Assembly: GCF_016634425.1 (NCBI RefSeq)
Contig: NZ_JAEPES010000002.1
Coordinates: forward strand, 62,001 to 126,000
Direction of reading: 5' to 3'
Source: Lacisediminihabitans changchengi
Lineage (GTDB): Bacteria; Actinomycetota; Actinomycetes; Actinomycetales; Microbacteriaceae
Length of the DNA: 64,000 nucleotides
Shown here piece after piece: positions 24,689 to 36,274 of the stretch (positions within the stretch are counted from its first letter, which is position 1; each line of letters begins with the position of its first letter). The translations under genes and the position numbers were made by a program. A model generated the notes under the pieces. It searched no databases. It was not told where the DNA came from and saw only the letters and a program-made list of their open reading frames with translations.

Positions 24689-27600
24689 TCAGGTGCTCAG
24701 CAGCTTCGTGATGCGCTGCAGCGAGGCCGGCTCGGCCGTGCCCAGCTGCTGCGCGAACAGGCTGATCCGCAGCTCCTCGAGTAACCATCGCGCGTGCACG
24801 ATGTTCGCCGACAGGGTGGGCGCCAGCGGCAGGGTTCCCCCCGCGGCCAGGTAGCGTTCCGTGGCGGACTGGACTTCGGACATCCAGACTCGGTCGCGTC
24901 CGAGGTTCTCGCCCAGCTTGGCGATGCGGTGTTCAATGCCGGCGAGGTAGACCGGCAGGCGGCGCAGCTGAATGAGTCCGGTCGCCGAGACGAAGCCCGG
25001 GTAGACCAGGTTTCCGAGCTGTTCCCGCACGTCGGCGAGCGGGCTCAGCAAGACGACACTGGAGGCGTTCTTGATCGCCTTCTCGTCCGTCCGGCCGGCC
25101 AGGATGACCTTGCTCACCAGCGACACGGTGCGAAACATCGTGTCGAGCAGCGTCGCCGAGATCTCGTCGCGCGCAGTCTCGAATTGCGCCTTCGTGAAGA
25201 TCTCGCGCCCGTCGATCACGGCGTCGATGCAGGCGGCCAGGCAGTCGGAGAACAACTCCGCAGTGGTGCGGTACGGGCTCTGCGCCAGGCTGAGCTTCTC
25301 GGCGGAGGTCAGGTGCTCTTGCACGTACGACACGGGCGAGGGGATGGTGAGCTGCAGCATCCGTCTCACGCCGCCGCGTAGTTCGCGCGCCTGATCGGCG
25401 GGGGTGCTCATCAGGCGGATGGCGACGCTCGTGCCCTCATCGACGAGCGCGGGGTAGGCGCGAATCGTGTTGCCGCCCTGCTTGCTGTCGAGCACGCGCG
25501 GGAGTTCGTCGAAGTCCCAGCTGGTGAGACCCTTCCGCTCCAGCGCGCTGGTTGGCCGTGCCGCGCTGACCTGGGCGGCGACGGATGCGCGGGCCACGCT
25601 ATCCCGCGCGCTCGAGCCGAGCTGCTGCTGCAGACCGCGCAGGTCTTTGCCGGCGGCGAGGGTCTTTCCGCGCTCGTCTTGCACCGCGAAGGTCACCAGC
25701 AGGTGGCTTGGCACGCGTTCCCGCTCGAAGTCGGCGGCCGTCACGGGCACGTAGGTGAGGCGCTGGATGGCGGCAGCCAGCGTGGTTGCGAGCGACTCGG
25801 AGCCCGGGGTTGCCGGCAGCTCGAGCAGCAGCTTGCGCGCCCAGTCTGCGGCAGGTACGACATTGCGGCGGATGGCCTTCGGCAGGGCCTTGATCAGCGC
25901 GGTGACCAGTTCCTCGCGAAGACCCGGCACCTGCCAGTCGAAGCCGGCGGGGGAGAGTCCGGGAAGCAGGGCCAGGGGCACCTGCACGGTGACGCCGTCA
26001 TCCGCTGCCCCCGGCTCGAAGCGGTAGCGCAGGCTGAGGCGCTGGTCGCCCTGCTGCCAGTAGCTGGGGAACGCGTTCTCGTCGACCGCGGTGGTCGCCT
26101 CCTCCTCATCGACGAGGTTCTCGGCGGTCATGGTGAGCAGATCAGGGGTGGTCTGCCGCGCCTTCTTCCACCAGGACTCGAAGTCGCGCTGCGTGCTGAC
26201 GTCGGCGGGGATGCGCCGCTGATAGAACTCGAAAACCGCCTCATCGTCGAACAGGATGTCGCGGCGGCGGGTGCGCTCCTCCAGCTCGGCGAGCTCCTTC
26301 CGCAGCCGACGATTGGCGACGTCGAAGGCCTTCACCTGCACGCTGGTGCGGTCGAGATCCCACTCTCCCTCGACCAGGGCGTGACGGATGAACAGCTCCC
26401 GCGCGTAACCCGGATCTACCCGGTTGAACTGCACCCGTCGACGCGCGACGATCGGGACGCCGTAGAGCGTGACCCGCTCGTAGGCGACCGCCGCTCCCTG
26501 CTTCTTCTCCCAGTGCGGCTCGCCGTAGCTGCGCTTGACCAGGTCGCCGGCGATGGGTTCGGCCCAGGCCAGGTCGATGGCGGCGTTGGTGCGGGCGAAC
26601 AGCCGACTGGTCTCGACCAGTTCGGCACTCATGATCTCGGCGGGCTGCTTCTTGTTAAGCGCCGAGCCGGGGAAGATGCTGAAGCGCACCTGGCGGGCGC
26701 CGATGTACGGGCCCTTGGCGTCCCGGCTCTTGGCGTCCTTGCCGGTGCTCGCGGTGTCTTTGATGCCGATCTGGCTCAGCAGGCCCGCGAGCAGGGAGCG
26801 GTGGATGCCGTTCGGGTTCGTGCTCGGGGCGGTGACGACGAGGCCGAGCTGCGTGGTCATCCGTTCGAGTTGGCGGTAGACGTCTTTCCACTCGCGCACG
26901 CGCAGGTAGTTGAGGTACTCGTTCTTGCACATGCGGCGAAACTGGTTGCCGCTGAGCTCTTTCTGCTTCTCCTCGAGGTAATTCCAGAGGTTGAGCAGGG
27001 TGAGGAAGTCGCTGGTCGGGTCGACGAAGCGGGCGTGCTGCTGGTCGGCCTGGGGGCGGCGTTCGAGCGGCCGCTCGCGCGGATCCTGGATGCTGAGGGC
27101 CGCGACGATCGCCATGACCTCGCGCGTGGTGCCGTGTTGTTTCGACTCGATGACCATGCGGGCGAGCCGCGGGTCGATCGGCAGCTGCGTGAGCTGCTTG
27201 CCGATGCGGGTGATTCGAGGCTCGGTGACTGAGCCTGTCGAAGCGCCCTTCGACGAGCTCGGGGACCGTTCGGCTCGCGGTGTCTCGATAGCGTTCAGCT
27301 CGAGGAGCAGGTCGAGCCCGTCTTTGATACCGCGGGAGTCCGGCGGTTGCAGGAACGGGAAGTTCGCGATGTCGCCGAGGCCGAGCGAGATCATCTGCAG
27401 GATGACCGCGGCGAGGTTGGTGCGCAGAATCTCCGGTTCGGTGTACTCCGGGCGGCGGAGGAAGTCCTCTTCGGAGTAGAGGCGGATGGCGATGCCGTCG
27501 CTGGTGCGACCGGAGCGGCCGGACCGCTGGTTGGCGCTGGCCTGGCTGATCGCCTCGATCGGGAGGCGCTGCACTTTGGAGCGCACGCTGTAGCGGCTGA

Positions 27601-28582
27601 TGCGGGCGGTTCCGGCGTCGATGACGTACTTGATGCCGGGGACGGTCAGGCTGGTCTCGGCGACGTTGGTGGCGAGCACGATGCGGCGGCGTGTGCCGGG
27701 CGTGCGACTGGTCTCGAAGACGCGGTGCTGTTCGGCGGAGCTGAGCCGGCCGTAGAGGGGGAGCACTTCGGTGCCGGGGAGCGAGCGTCCGCGGATCGCT
27801 TCTTCGGCATCCCGGATCTCGTTCTCGCCGCTGAGGAAGACCAGGATGTCGCCGGAGCCTTCGCGGCCGAGCTCGTCGATGGCGGCGTTGATGCCCTCCA
27901 TCGGGTCGAGGTCTGCTCGGGTCTCCGCGGCATCCTCGTCGTCGTCGATCGGGACCTCGGCGACCAGCGGGCGGTAGCGCACCTCGACCGGGTATGTACG
28001 TCCGCTGACCTCGATGATCGGGCCCGGGGTGCCTGCGGCGTCGGCGAAGTGGCGCGCGAAGCTCTCGGGGTCGATGGTGGCGGAGGTGACGATGATCTTG
28101 AGGTCGGGGCGGCGCGGCATCAGCTGCTTGAGGTAGCCGAGCAGGAAGTCGATGGTGAGGCTGCGCTCGTGTGCCTCGTCGATGATGATCGCGTCGTACT
28201 TGCGCAGCAGCCTGTCGCGGTGGATCTCGTTGAGCAGGATGCCGTCGGTCATCAGCTTGACGCGGGTGTCTTTGGAGACGGTGTCGGTGAAGCGCACCTG
28301 GTAGCCGACGAGGCCGCCGAGCGGGGTGCCGAGCTCGTCGGAGATGCGCTCAGCGATGGTGCGGGCGGCAATGCGGCGGGGCTGGGTGTGACCGATGCTG
28401 CGGTAGCCGAGCTCGAGCAGGATCTTCGGCAGCTGCGTCGTCTTACCCGACCCGGTCTCGCCGGCGACGATCACGACCTGGTTATCGCGGATGGCCGCCG
28501 CGATGTCATCCCGTCGCTGGCTGACCGGCAGCTCTTCCGGGAAGGTGATCGCAACGTCGAGCGGAGCGGCGGTGTCAGGCAT
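24689..28582 (-). CDS. hrpA: ATP-dependent RNA helicase HrpA
   Basis: 1297-aa DEAH-box helicase. Motif I GETGSGKTTQLPK, motif II DEAHERS, motif III-type VTSATID, motif VI QRSGRSGRTSDG, then winged-helix, OB and the large C-terminal DUF3418 region, which together match HrpA in length and order. It unwinds mRNA, and in E. coli rescues stalled ribosomes. About residues 432-456 (AIETPRAERSPSSSKGAS region) are low-complexity, lie between the helicase core and the next domain, and are encoded by a dispersed-type inverted repeat, so they look like an in-frame insertion. A Shine-Dalgarno GGAAGG lies before ATG 28582, with TACCAT 8 bases upstream. Confidence 0.95.
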   Translation of the reverse strand: MPDTAAPLDVAITFPEELPVSQRRDDIAAAIRDNQVVIVAGETGSGKTTQLPKILLELGYRSIGHTQPRRIAARTIAERISDELGTPLGGLVGYQVRFTDTVSKDTRVKLMTDGILLNEIHRDRLLRKYDAIIIDEAHERSLTIDFLLGYLKQLMPRRPDLKIIVTSATIDPESFARHFADAAGTPGPIIEVSGRTYPVEVRYRPLVAEVPIDDDEDAAETRADLDPMEGINAAIDELGREGSGDILVFLSGENEIRDAEEAIRGRSLPGTEVLPLYGRLSSAEQHRVFETSRTPGTRRRIVLATNVAETSLTVPGIKYVIDAGTARISRYSVRSKVQRLPIEAISQASANQRSGRSGRTSDGIAIRLYSEEDFLRRPEYTEPEILRTNLAAVILQMISLGLGDIANFPFLQPPDSRGIKDGLDLLLELNAIETPRAERSPSSSKGASTGSVTEPRITRIGKQLTQLPIDPRLARMVIESKQHGTTREVMAIVAALSIQDPRERPLERRPQADQQHARFVDPTSDFLTLLNLWNYLEEKQKELSGNQFRRMCKNEYLNYLRVREWKDVYRQLERMTTQLGLVVTAPSTNPNGIHRSLLAGLLSQIGIKDTASTGKDAKSRDAKGPYIGARQVRFSIFPGSALNKKQPAEIMSAELVETSRLFARTNAAIDLAWAEPIAGDLVKRSYGEPHWEKKQGAAVAYERVTLYGVPIVARRRVQFNRVDPGYARELFIRHALVEGEWDLDRTSVQVKAFDVANRRLRKELAELEERTRRRDILFDDEAVFEFYQRRIPADVSTQRDFESWWKKARQTTPDLLTMTAENLVDEEEATTAVDENAFPSYWQQGDQRLSLRYRFEPGAADDGVTVQVPLALLPGLSPAGFDWQVPGLREELVTALIKALPKAIRRNVVPAADWARKLLLELPATPGSESLATTLAAAIQRLTYVPVTAADFERERVPSHLLVTFAVQDERGKTLAAGKDLRGLQQQLGSSARDSVARASVAAQVSAARPTSALERKGLTSWDFDELPRVLDSKQGGNTIRAYPALVDEGTSVAIRLMSTPADQARELRGGVRRMLQLTIPSPVSYVQEHLTSAEKLSLAQSPYRTTAELFSDCLAACIDAVIDGREIFTKAQFETARDEISATLLDTMFRTVSLVSKVILAGRTDEKAIKNASSVVLLSPLADVREQLGNLVYPGFVSATGLIQLRRLPVYLAGIEHRIAKLGENLGRDRVWMSEVQSATERYLAAGGTLPLAPTLSANIVHARWLLEELRISLFAQQLGTAEPASLQRITKLLST
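27229..27264. repeat. GAGCCTGTCGAAG-type inverted repeat inside hrpA
   Basis: CTGAGCCTGTCGAAG, CGC, then CCTTCGACGAGCTCGG: an imperfect inverted repeat of the kind found between genes in many Micrococcales (as I recall), here inside the coding sequence. It is followed by GGTGTCTCGATAGCG, another fragment resembling the dispersed repeats. Confidence 0.7.
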
Positions 28583-28674
28583 GGCCTTCCATGGTACGGC
28601 GCGATCGCGATCGCGATCGCGGGTGCGGGCGTGAGCGAGGCGCGGGGTAGTCCCGGGCAGGTTCGCGATTTCGT

Positions 28675-28712
28675 GATGTCAGTTCGCGCTAACATCAGCG
28701 CGAACTGACATC
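28675..28712. repeat. Palindrome with 16-bp perfect arms (first copy)
   Basis: GATGTCAGTTCGCGCT, loop AACATC, then AGCGCGAACTGACATC. It lies upstream of hrpA in the 340-bp gap before the helix-turn-helix gene; a related palindrome follows 22 bp later. Confidence 0.85.
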
Positions 28713-28734
28713 CGCGGGGGTTGCTATTCCTCGA

Positions 28735-28773
28735 TTGTTGCCAGTTCGGGCTGACGTTAGCGCGAACTGACAA
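28735..28773. repeat. Related palindrome (second copy)
   Basis: CAGTTCGGGCT, loop GACGTT, AGCGCGAACTG, with partly pairing outer arms TTGTTGC/GACAA. The loop is close to the reverse complement of the first copy, so the two are in opposite orientation. The rest of the gap to 28923 holds three GCGGTTCGAG-like imperfect repeats and no gene that I can support. Confidence 0.75.
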
Positions 28774-28923
28774 TACGAATTCGCGCAGCCGTCGTCGCGG
28801 TTCGAGGCCTCGCGGTTCAGGGCGTCGCGGTTCGAGTCCTCAACAGGCCCCCAGCGAACTGCAGTTTCCCCACTTCGGCCTCCCCGCGCGTGCTCGGCGA
28901 GCGGGGACGGGACAGTCGATGTC

Positions 28924-29367
28924 ATGCACGTCTATGAGGTCCTCGCCCAGCCGATCCGGCGCCGCATCGTCGAAGTTCTCGCGAGCGGTGAGCACACCGC
29001 CGGAGTCCTCGAGAACGTTGTCGTTCGGGAGTTCCACGTGACCCGCGCCGCCGCGCAGCACCACCTGCGACTGCTGAAAGACCACGACGTCGTCATCGCG
29101 GAGAGCGATTGGCCGCACCGCTCCTATCGCCTCAACGACCATTTCATCTCCTACCTCGAGCTGGAGGCACAGAAATTGCGCTGGTTCTGGGACAGGCGGA
29201 TCGGGTGGCGGGTCAGGGCCGAGCAGGTCGTTGGATTTCACCTGCAGAGCGGGCGGGGCTACCGCGGGTCACCACCGTGGATACTCGAATCGGCCCGCGC
29301 CAGGGCGGTCGAGGTTGGGGCGTTCGGCGAGAAGCGAAGACGACAACAACGCGGCCACGCGTCCTAG
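28924..29367 (+). CDS. ArsR-type winged-helix transcriptional regulator
   Basis: 147 aa. The helix-turn-helix begins at once: VYEVLAQPIRRRIVEVLASGEHTAG, recognition helix VTRAAAQHHLRLLKDHDVV, wing ESDWPHRSYRLN. The C-terminal 70 residues are basic and aromatic without a recognised domain. No metal-binding cysteines, so it is not a classical ArsR metal sensor. ATG 28924 is used; the start has neither a clear Shine-Dalgarno nor leaderless spacing. It lies 9 bp upstream of prpD and may regulate the methylcitrate operon, though this is inference from position only. Confidence 0.75.
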   Translation: MHVYEVLAQPIRRRIVEVLASGEHTAGVLENVVVREFHVTRAAAQHHLRLLKDHDVVIAESDWPHRSYRLNDHFISYLELEAQKLRWFWDRRIGWRVRAEQVVGFHLQSGRGYRGSPPWILESARARAVEVGAFGEKRRRQQRGHAS

Positions 29368-29370
29368 GGT
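29365..29370 (+). promoter_or_regulatory. -10 hexamer TAGGGT, leaderless start of prpD
   Basis: TAGGGT, GGACGA, then GTG at 29377. The first three bases are the TAG stop codon of the regulator gene, so the operon promoter overlaps the previous gene. Confidence 0.6.
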
Positions 29371-29376
29371 GGACGA

Positions 29377-30876
29377 GTGCAACTGAATCAGGTGCGGGTA
29401 TACCGCAGTGACGAGAAGCTCGCCCGCGAAGACCAGCTCGCCTGGAAGATCGCCGAGGTCGCCGCCGACCCGGTCGAGGTCTCCAACGAGGTCACCGAGA
29501 TGGTGATCAACCGCCTCATCGACAACGCCGCCGTCGCCACCGCCTCGCTCACCCGGGCTCCGGCGATTGCGGCACGGGCCCAGGCCCAGGACCACCCGTA
29601 CGCTCCGGGATCGACGGTGTTCGGCATCCCGGGTCGGTACGGTCCGGAGTGGGCGGCCTGGGCCAACGGGGTCGCGGTGCGCGAACTCGACTATCACGAC
29701 ACCTTTCTCGCGGCCGAGTATTCGCACCCGGGCGACAACATCCCGCCGATCCTGGCCGTCGCGCAGCACGTGGGACGCGGCGGCCACGATCTGGTGCGGG
29801 GCATCGCGACCGGCTACGAGATCCAGATCGACCTGGTGAAGGCTATAAGTCTGCACGCGCACAAGATCGACCACGTGGCGCACCTCGGCCCGAGCGCCGC
29901 GGCCGGCATCGGCACCCTGCTGGGGCTTGCGCCCGAGACGATCTTCCAGTCCATCGGGCAGGCGCTCCACACCACCACCGCCACCCGCCAGTCGCGCAAG
30001 GGCGAGATCTCCACCTGGAAGGCGCACGCACCCGCCTTCGCCGGCAAGATGGCCGTCGAAGCGGTCGATCGAGCGATGCGCGGACAGACCAGCCCCACCC
30101 CGATCTACGAGGGCGAAGACGGGGTGATCGCCTGGCTGCTCGACGGGCCGGACGCCCACTACGAGGTGCCACTGCCCGAACGCGGTGAGACCAAGCGGGC
30201 CATCCTCGACAGCTACACCAAAGAGCACTCCGCCGAGTATCAGGCCCAGGCCTGGATCGACCTGGCCCGCCGACTGCACCAGCGGTACCCGGAACTCGGG
30301 CCGGACACGATCGAGCGCGTCATCATCCGCACCAGCCATCACACCCACAATGTGATCGGCTCCGGGGCGAACGACCCGCAGAAGTACGACCCGACCGCGA
30401 GCCGCGAAACCCTCGACCACTCCATTCCCTACATCTTCACCGTCGCGCTGCAGGACGGCGAGTGGGACCACGAGAAGTCCTACGCCCCGGAGCGGGCAGC
30501 GCGCCCCGACACCGTCGCGCTGTGGAACCGCGTCGTCACCGAAGAAGACCCCGAGTGGACCCGGCGCTACCATTCGAACGACCCGGCCGAGAAAGCGTTT
30601 GGCGGCAGCGTCGCCATCACGCTCCGCGACGGATCGGTGATCGTCGACGAAATCGCGGTCGCCGACGCGCACCCGCTCGGCGCGAACCCGTTTGGGCGCG
30701 AGCAGTACATCGCCAAGTTCCGCGGCCTCGCCGAGGGAACGCTGGAAGAGATCGAGATCGAACGCTTCCTCGACCTGGTGCAGCGTTTGCCCGAACTGGA
30801 TGCGACCGAACTCGGCGGACTGACCGTGACCGCACGGCCCGGCCTGCTGCTTCCCGGCCCGAAGGGACTGTTCTAA
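29377..30876 (+). CDS. prpD: 2-methylcitrate dehydratase
   Basis: 499-aa MmgE/PrpD-family enzyme converting 2-methylcitrate to 2-methyl-cis-aconitate in the methylcitrate cycle for propionyl-CoA. Typical segments include [71 protein letters not shown] and [21 protein letters not shown]. The stop overlaps the start of prpB by one base (TAATG), so translation is coupled. The start GTG 29377 is chosen from the -10 spacing. Confidence 0.95.
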   Translation: MQLNQVRVYRSDEKLAREDQLAWKIAEVAADPVEVSNEVTEMVINRLIDNAAVATASLTRAPAIAARAQAQDHPYAPGSTVFGIPGRYGPEWAAWANGVAVRELDYHDTFLAAEYSHPGDNIPPILAVAQHVGRGGHDLVRGIATGYEIQIDLVKAISLHAHKIDHVAHLGPSAAAGIGTLLGLAPETIFQSIGQALHTTTATRQSRKGEISTWKAHAPAFAGKMAVEAVDRAMRGQTSPTPIYEGEDGVIAWLLDGPDAHYEVPLPERGETKRAILDSYTKEHSAEYQAQAWIDLARRLHQRYPELGPDTIERVIIRTSHHTHNVIGSGANDPQKYDPTASRETLDHSIPYIFTVALQDGEWDHEKSYAPERAARPDTVALWNRVVTEEDPEWTRRYHSNDPAEKAFGGSVAITLRDGSVIVDEIAVADAHPLGANPFGREQYIAKFRGLAEGTLEEIEIERFLDLVQRLPELDATELGGLTVTARPGLLLPGPKGLF

Positions 30877-31780
30877 TGCTGTACACGGATGTCACGCCCG
30901 CCGAGAAGCGCGCCCGCCTGCGTGCCGCGCTCGGATCGGGAGAGCTGCTGCGCTTCCCCGGCGCATTCAACCCGCTGAGCGCCCGGCTCATCGGCGAGAA
31001 GGGCTTCGAGGGCGTCTATATCTCGGGCGCCGTCATCGCCGCCGATCTGGGCCTGCCCGACATCGGCCTCACCACGCTGACGGAGGTGGCAGCCCGCGCC
31101 AAGCAGATCAGCCGGATGACCGACCTCCCGACGCTGGTCGACGCGGATACCGGATTCGGCGAGCCGATGAACGTCGCCCGTACGGTTCAGGAGTTCGAGG
31201 ATGCCGGAGTCGCCGGCCTGCACATCGAAGACCAGGTCAACCCGAAGCGGTGCGGGCACCTCGACGGCAAGGCCGTCGTCGGGCTCGACACGGCGACCAA
31301 GCGCATCCGTGCGGCGGTCGATGCGCGCCGGGACCCGAACCTGCTGATCATGGCGCGCACCGACATCCGTGCCATCGATGGATTGGCGGCCGCGACCGAC
31401 CGGGCCAAGGCGCTCGCAGAAGCTGGCGCCGACGCGATCTTTCCCGAGGCGATGGCCGACCTCGCCGAGTTCGAGGCCATGCGGTCGGCGGTCGACGTGC
31501 CGATCCTCGCCAACATGACCGAGTTCGGAAAGAGCGAGCTGTTCACGACCGAGCAGTTGCACGGCGTCGGCATCGACATCGTCATCTACCCGGTCAGCCT
31601 GTTGCGCATCGCCATGGGCGCGGCTGAACGCGGCCTCGACACCCTCGTCGCCGAGGGTTCGCTGAAGTCCGAGGTGGCAGGCATGCAGACCCGCTCCCGC
31701 CTCTATGAGCTCCTCGACTATGAGGCGTACAACACGTTCGACACTTCCGTCTTCAATTTCGACGTACCGAAAGGCATGTG

Positions 31781-31781
<1 letters not shown>
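30876..31781 (+). CDS. prpB: 2-methylisocitrate lyase
   Basis: 301-aa isocitrate lyase/PEP mutase-superfamily enzyme splitting 2-methylisocitrate into pyruvate and succinate. The metal-binding loop LVDADTGFGEPMNV and catalytic-Cys loop NPKRCGHLDGK are intact, followed by IMARTDIRAIDGL and EAMADLAEF. Its ATG overlaps the prpD stop (TAATG), and its TGA overlaps the prpC ATG (ATGTGATG). Length is normal. Confidence 0.96.
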
Positions 31782-33753
<1,972 letters not shown>

Positions 33754-33757
33754 CTCC

Positions 33758-35629
33758 ATGGCCGCTCGCCTCGCGGATGCCGTCAGCCCCTACCTCGTCT
33801 CGCACGCGGGTAACCCGGTCGACTGGTTTCCGTGGGGCGAGGAGGCCTTCGCGGAGGCGGAGCGGCGGGACGTTCCGCTGCTGATCTCGATCGGTTATTC
33901 GACCTGTCACTGGTGCCACGTGATGGCGCGCGAGAGCTTCAGCGATCCGGCGATAGCGGCACGACTGAACGCGGACTTCGTCAGCGTCAAGGTCGACCGG
34001 GAGGAGCATCCGGATGTCGACGCCAGCTACCTGACGTCGGCTGGCGCGTTCACCGACAACCTGGGCTGGCCGCTCACCGTCTTCGTCACTCCGCAGGGCA
34101 GGACGTTCTTCGCCGGAACGTACTTTCCGCCGAAGCCGCTCGCCGGGCATCCGTCGTTCTCGCAGGTGCTCGACGCCGTCCAGGAGGCGTGGACGGAGCG
34201 CCGTGATCAGGTTGAGGACAGCGCGGCGAAGGTCGCGGCTGCGCTGGGGTCCGCGGCGTCGGAAACCGCACCCGGTGCCCTCCCGACCGACTTTGCCGGC
34301 GTCGTCGCCGAGCTGGTCGGCTACGAGGACACCGAGTTCGGTGGTTTCGGCGGTGCGCCCAAGTTTCCGGTCGCGCCGGTGCTGCTCTTCCTGCTCGAGC
34401 GTGGCGCGCAGGACGACACGTCCCTGTCGAACACCGACGCCCGCGACCTGGCCGAGCGCATGCTCGTCACGATGGCCGGTTCGCCACTCCGCGACGCGGT
34501 CGAGGGCGGCTTCTTCCGCTACTCCACCCGCCGCGACTGGGGCGACCCGCACTACGAGCGCATGCTCTACGACAACGCCCTGCTGCTGCGCGCCTACGCC
34601 CGACTCGAGGTGCTTCGGCCGCAGGCCGCTCCCGGAATCGCCGCCGGAATCGCCGACTTCCTCATCTCGGTGCTGCAGCAGCCGGATGGCGGTTTCGCCT
34701 CCGCGCAGGACAGCGAAAGCACTGTCGTCGATGAGAACGGCGTCGGGGAGCGGGTCGAGGGCGGCTACTACGCCCTGGATGCGGCGGCTCGAGCCGCGCA
34801 GACACCGCCGGCCCTCGACGGCAAGATCCTCACCGGCTGGAACGGACTGGCCATCGAGGGTCTGGCCGCCGCCGGCTTCGCGCTCGATCGCCCGGATTGG
34901 CTGGCCGCGGCTGTGCGCGCCGCCGACCTCCTGCTCGGGCGGCACCGGGTCAGTTCCGGGGGTGCCGGCGACGGCACGTTGATCCGGGCATCCATCGGGG
35001 AGCGGGTGTCCGCCGCATCCGCCACCCTCGAGGACTACGGGATGCTCGCCTCGGGTCTGCTGCAGCTCGCGACGGCAACCGGGGAGGCTAGCTTCGCCAT
35101 CGCGGCGCGCGAATTGGTCGATGTCTGCCTGGTCGAAGGTTCATTCGCCGTGCCGGGCGGGGCCGACCCCGCACTCGCTGCGCGCGGACTGGCTCTGGCG
35201 AGCGATCCGTCCGAAGGGGCATACCCCTCCGGGCTGAGCGCCATAGCGACCGCAGCGGAGAAGCTCTACCTGATCACCGCGGAGCAGCGATATCGCGATG
35301 CGGCGACGGAGGCGATGCGTTCGGTGGCGCCGCTCGCGATGCTGCGCCCGATCTCGTTCGGCACGTCGCTCGAACTCATCGCGCGGTTGGCCGTGCCGGT
35401 GACGCAGCTGGTCGTGGTGGGGGAGAACGGCGCGGAGGTCGGCGCGAAACTGGCGCGCACGGCATCCGTCGGTGTCAGCACGGTCGTCACGGTCGAGCAG
35501 GCTGCCGCTCTCGCGGCGGCCGGGTTTGAACTGTTCGAGGGGCGCGAGCGCGCTGCCGCGTACCTGTGTCGCGACTTCGTCTGTCGGCTGCCGATCACGC
35601 GGGAAGCGGAGCTGGCCGCCGCGCTCTAG
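33758..35629 (+). CDS. Thioredoxin-domain protein of the YyaL/DUF255 (Spermatogenesis-associated 20) family
   Basis: 623 aa. The N-terminal thioredoxin-like domain carries CHWC at residues 50-53 ([15 protein letters not shown]) and the conserved cis-Pro loop [13 protein letters not shown]. An (alpha/alpha)6-barrel-like region follows ([25 protein letters not shown]-like [29 protein letters not shown]). The molecular function of the family is not settled; a role related to sugar epimerase folds or redox control has been suggested. It overlaps the convergent membrane-protein gene by 4 bp. Confidence 0.9.
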   Translation: MAARLADAVSPYLVSHAGNPVDWFPWGEEAFAEAERRDVPLLISIGYSTCHWCHVMARESFSDPAIAARLNADFVSVKVDREEHPDVDASYLTSAGAFTDNLGWPLTVFVTPQGRTFFAGTYFPPKPLAGHPSFSQVLDAVQEAWTERRDQVEDSAAKVAAALGSAASETAPGALPTDFAGVVAELVGYEDTEFGGFGGAPKFPVAPVLLFLLERGAQDDTSLSNTDARDLAERMLVTMAGSPLRDAVEGGFFRYSTRRDWGDPHYERMLYDNALLLRAYARLEVLRPQAAPGIAAGIADFLISVLQQPDGGFASAQDSESTVVDENGVGERVEGGYYALDAAARAAQTPPALDGKILTGWNGLAIEGLAAAGFALDRPDWLAAAVRAADLLLGRHRVSSGGAGDGTLIRASIGERVSAASATLEDYGMLASGLLQLATATGEASFAIAARELVDVCLVEGSFAVPGGADPALAARGLALASDPSEGAYPSGLSAIATAAEKLYLITAEQRYRDAATEAMRSVAPLAMLRPISFGTSLELIARLAVPVTQLVVVGENGAEVGAKLARTASVGVSTVVTVEQAAALAAAGFELFEGRERAAAYLCRDFVCRLPITREAELAAAL

Positions 35630-36258
35630 GTTCGCGGCGTGGTCGAGGTGCGCGGTGTGGTCGATGTGCGCGGCATCGTCGCGGTCCCGTTCGCGATCGC
35701 GCGGCGCACCACGAACAGGATCGCTCCGAGTCCGACCGCGATGCAGACCTGCCCGAGCACACCGAGCGGAAAGTAGATGTGGTCGTTTAGAAACAGGAAC
35801 GCGCCCACGATCAGCACCACGCCACCCGGCGCGGCCAGCACACCGGCTCGACGGAACGACGCGAGCGCCGTGATGCCGCAGGCCGCGATGAACGCGACGC
35901 TGCCGACGAAGCCGATGTCGCGGCCGAGGCCGAAGACCGTGCCCGTCGCCATGCCCATGTCGTCGAGTTTCAGACCGCCAGCGCCGATGCCGGCGAGCAC
36001 GTCGAGGCCGGTGTAGAAGGCAGCGTAGAGAAACCCAAGGATGCCGACCACCCAGGTCAGGAAGGGGTCGTAGCCGCGGATCACGAGCCACGGTCCGAAC
36101 GCGAGCAGGGGGAACACCGGCAGCAGGCCGATGTGCAGGTTGCGCCAGTACTCGGCGGACGCAGCGGTGAGGTGCTCCGGGTGGGTGACGCCCACGATCG
36201 CCAGGGCCACGGGCGGCACGAGCACGGCGAGGTAGAGCAGAACGGTGCGCGAGGTCAT
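35626..36258 (-). CDS. Six-helix membrane protein of unknown function
   Basis: 210 aa with about six hydrophobic segments, opening [19 protein letters not shown]. Polar positions [19 protein letters not shown] and NDHIYFPLG are the more distinctive parts. The C-terminus is a short tandem repeat ([17 protein letters not shown]), encoded by 18-bp DNA repeats at 35628-35680. I do not recognise the family. A TAACCT hexamer 6 bases before ATG 36258 implies a leaderless mRNA; this promoter lies in the 16 bp after the PMT gene, which ends upstream on the same strand. Confidence 0.75.
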   Translation of the reverse strand: MTSRTVLLYLAVLVPPVALAIVGVTHPEHLTAASAEYWRNLHIGLLPVFPLLAFGPWLVIRGYDPFLTWVVGILGFLYAAFYTGLDVLAGIGAGGLKLDDMGMATGTVFGLGRDIGFVGSVAFIAACGITALASFRRAGVLAAPGGVVLIVGAFLFLNDHIYFPLGVLGQVCIAVGLGAILFVVRRAIANGTATMPRTSTTPRTSTTPRT

Positions 36259-36264
36259 CCGGCT

Positions 36265-36270
36265 AGGTTA
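36265..36270 (-). promoter_or_regulatory. -10 hexamer TAACCT, leaderless start
   Basis: TAACCT on the minus strand, AGCCGG, then ATG at 36258. Confidence 0.55.
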
Positions 36271-36274
36271 CGGC

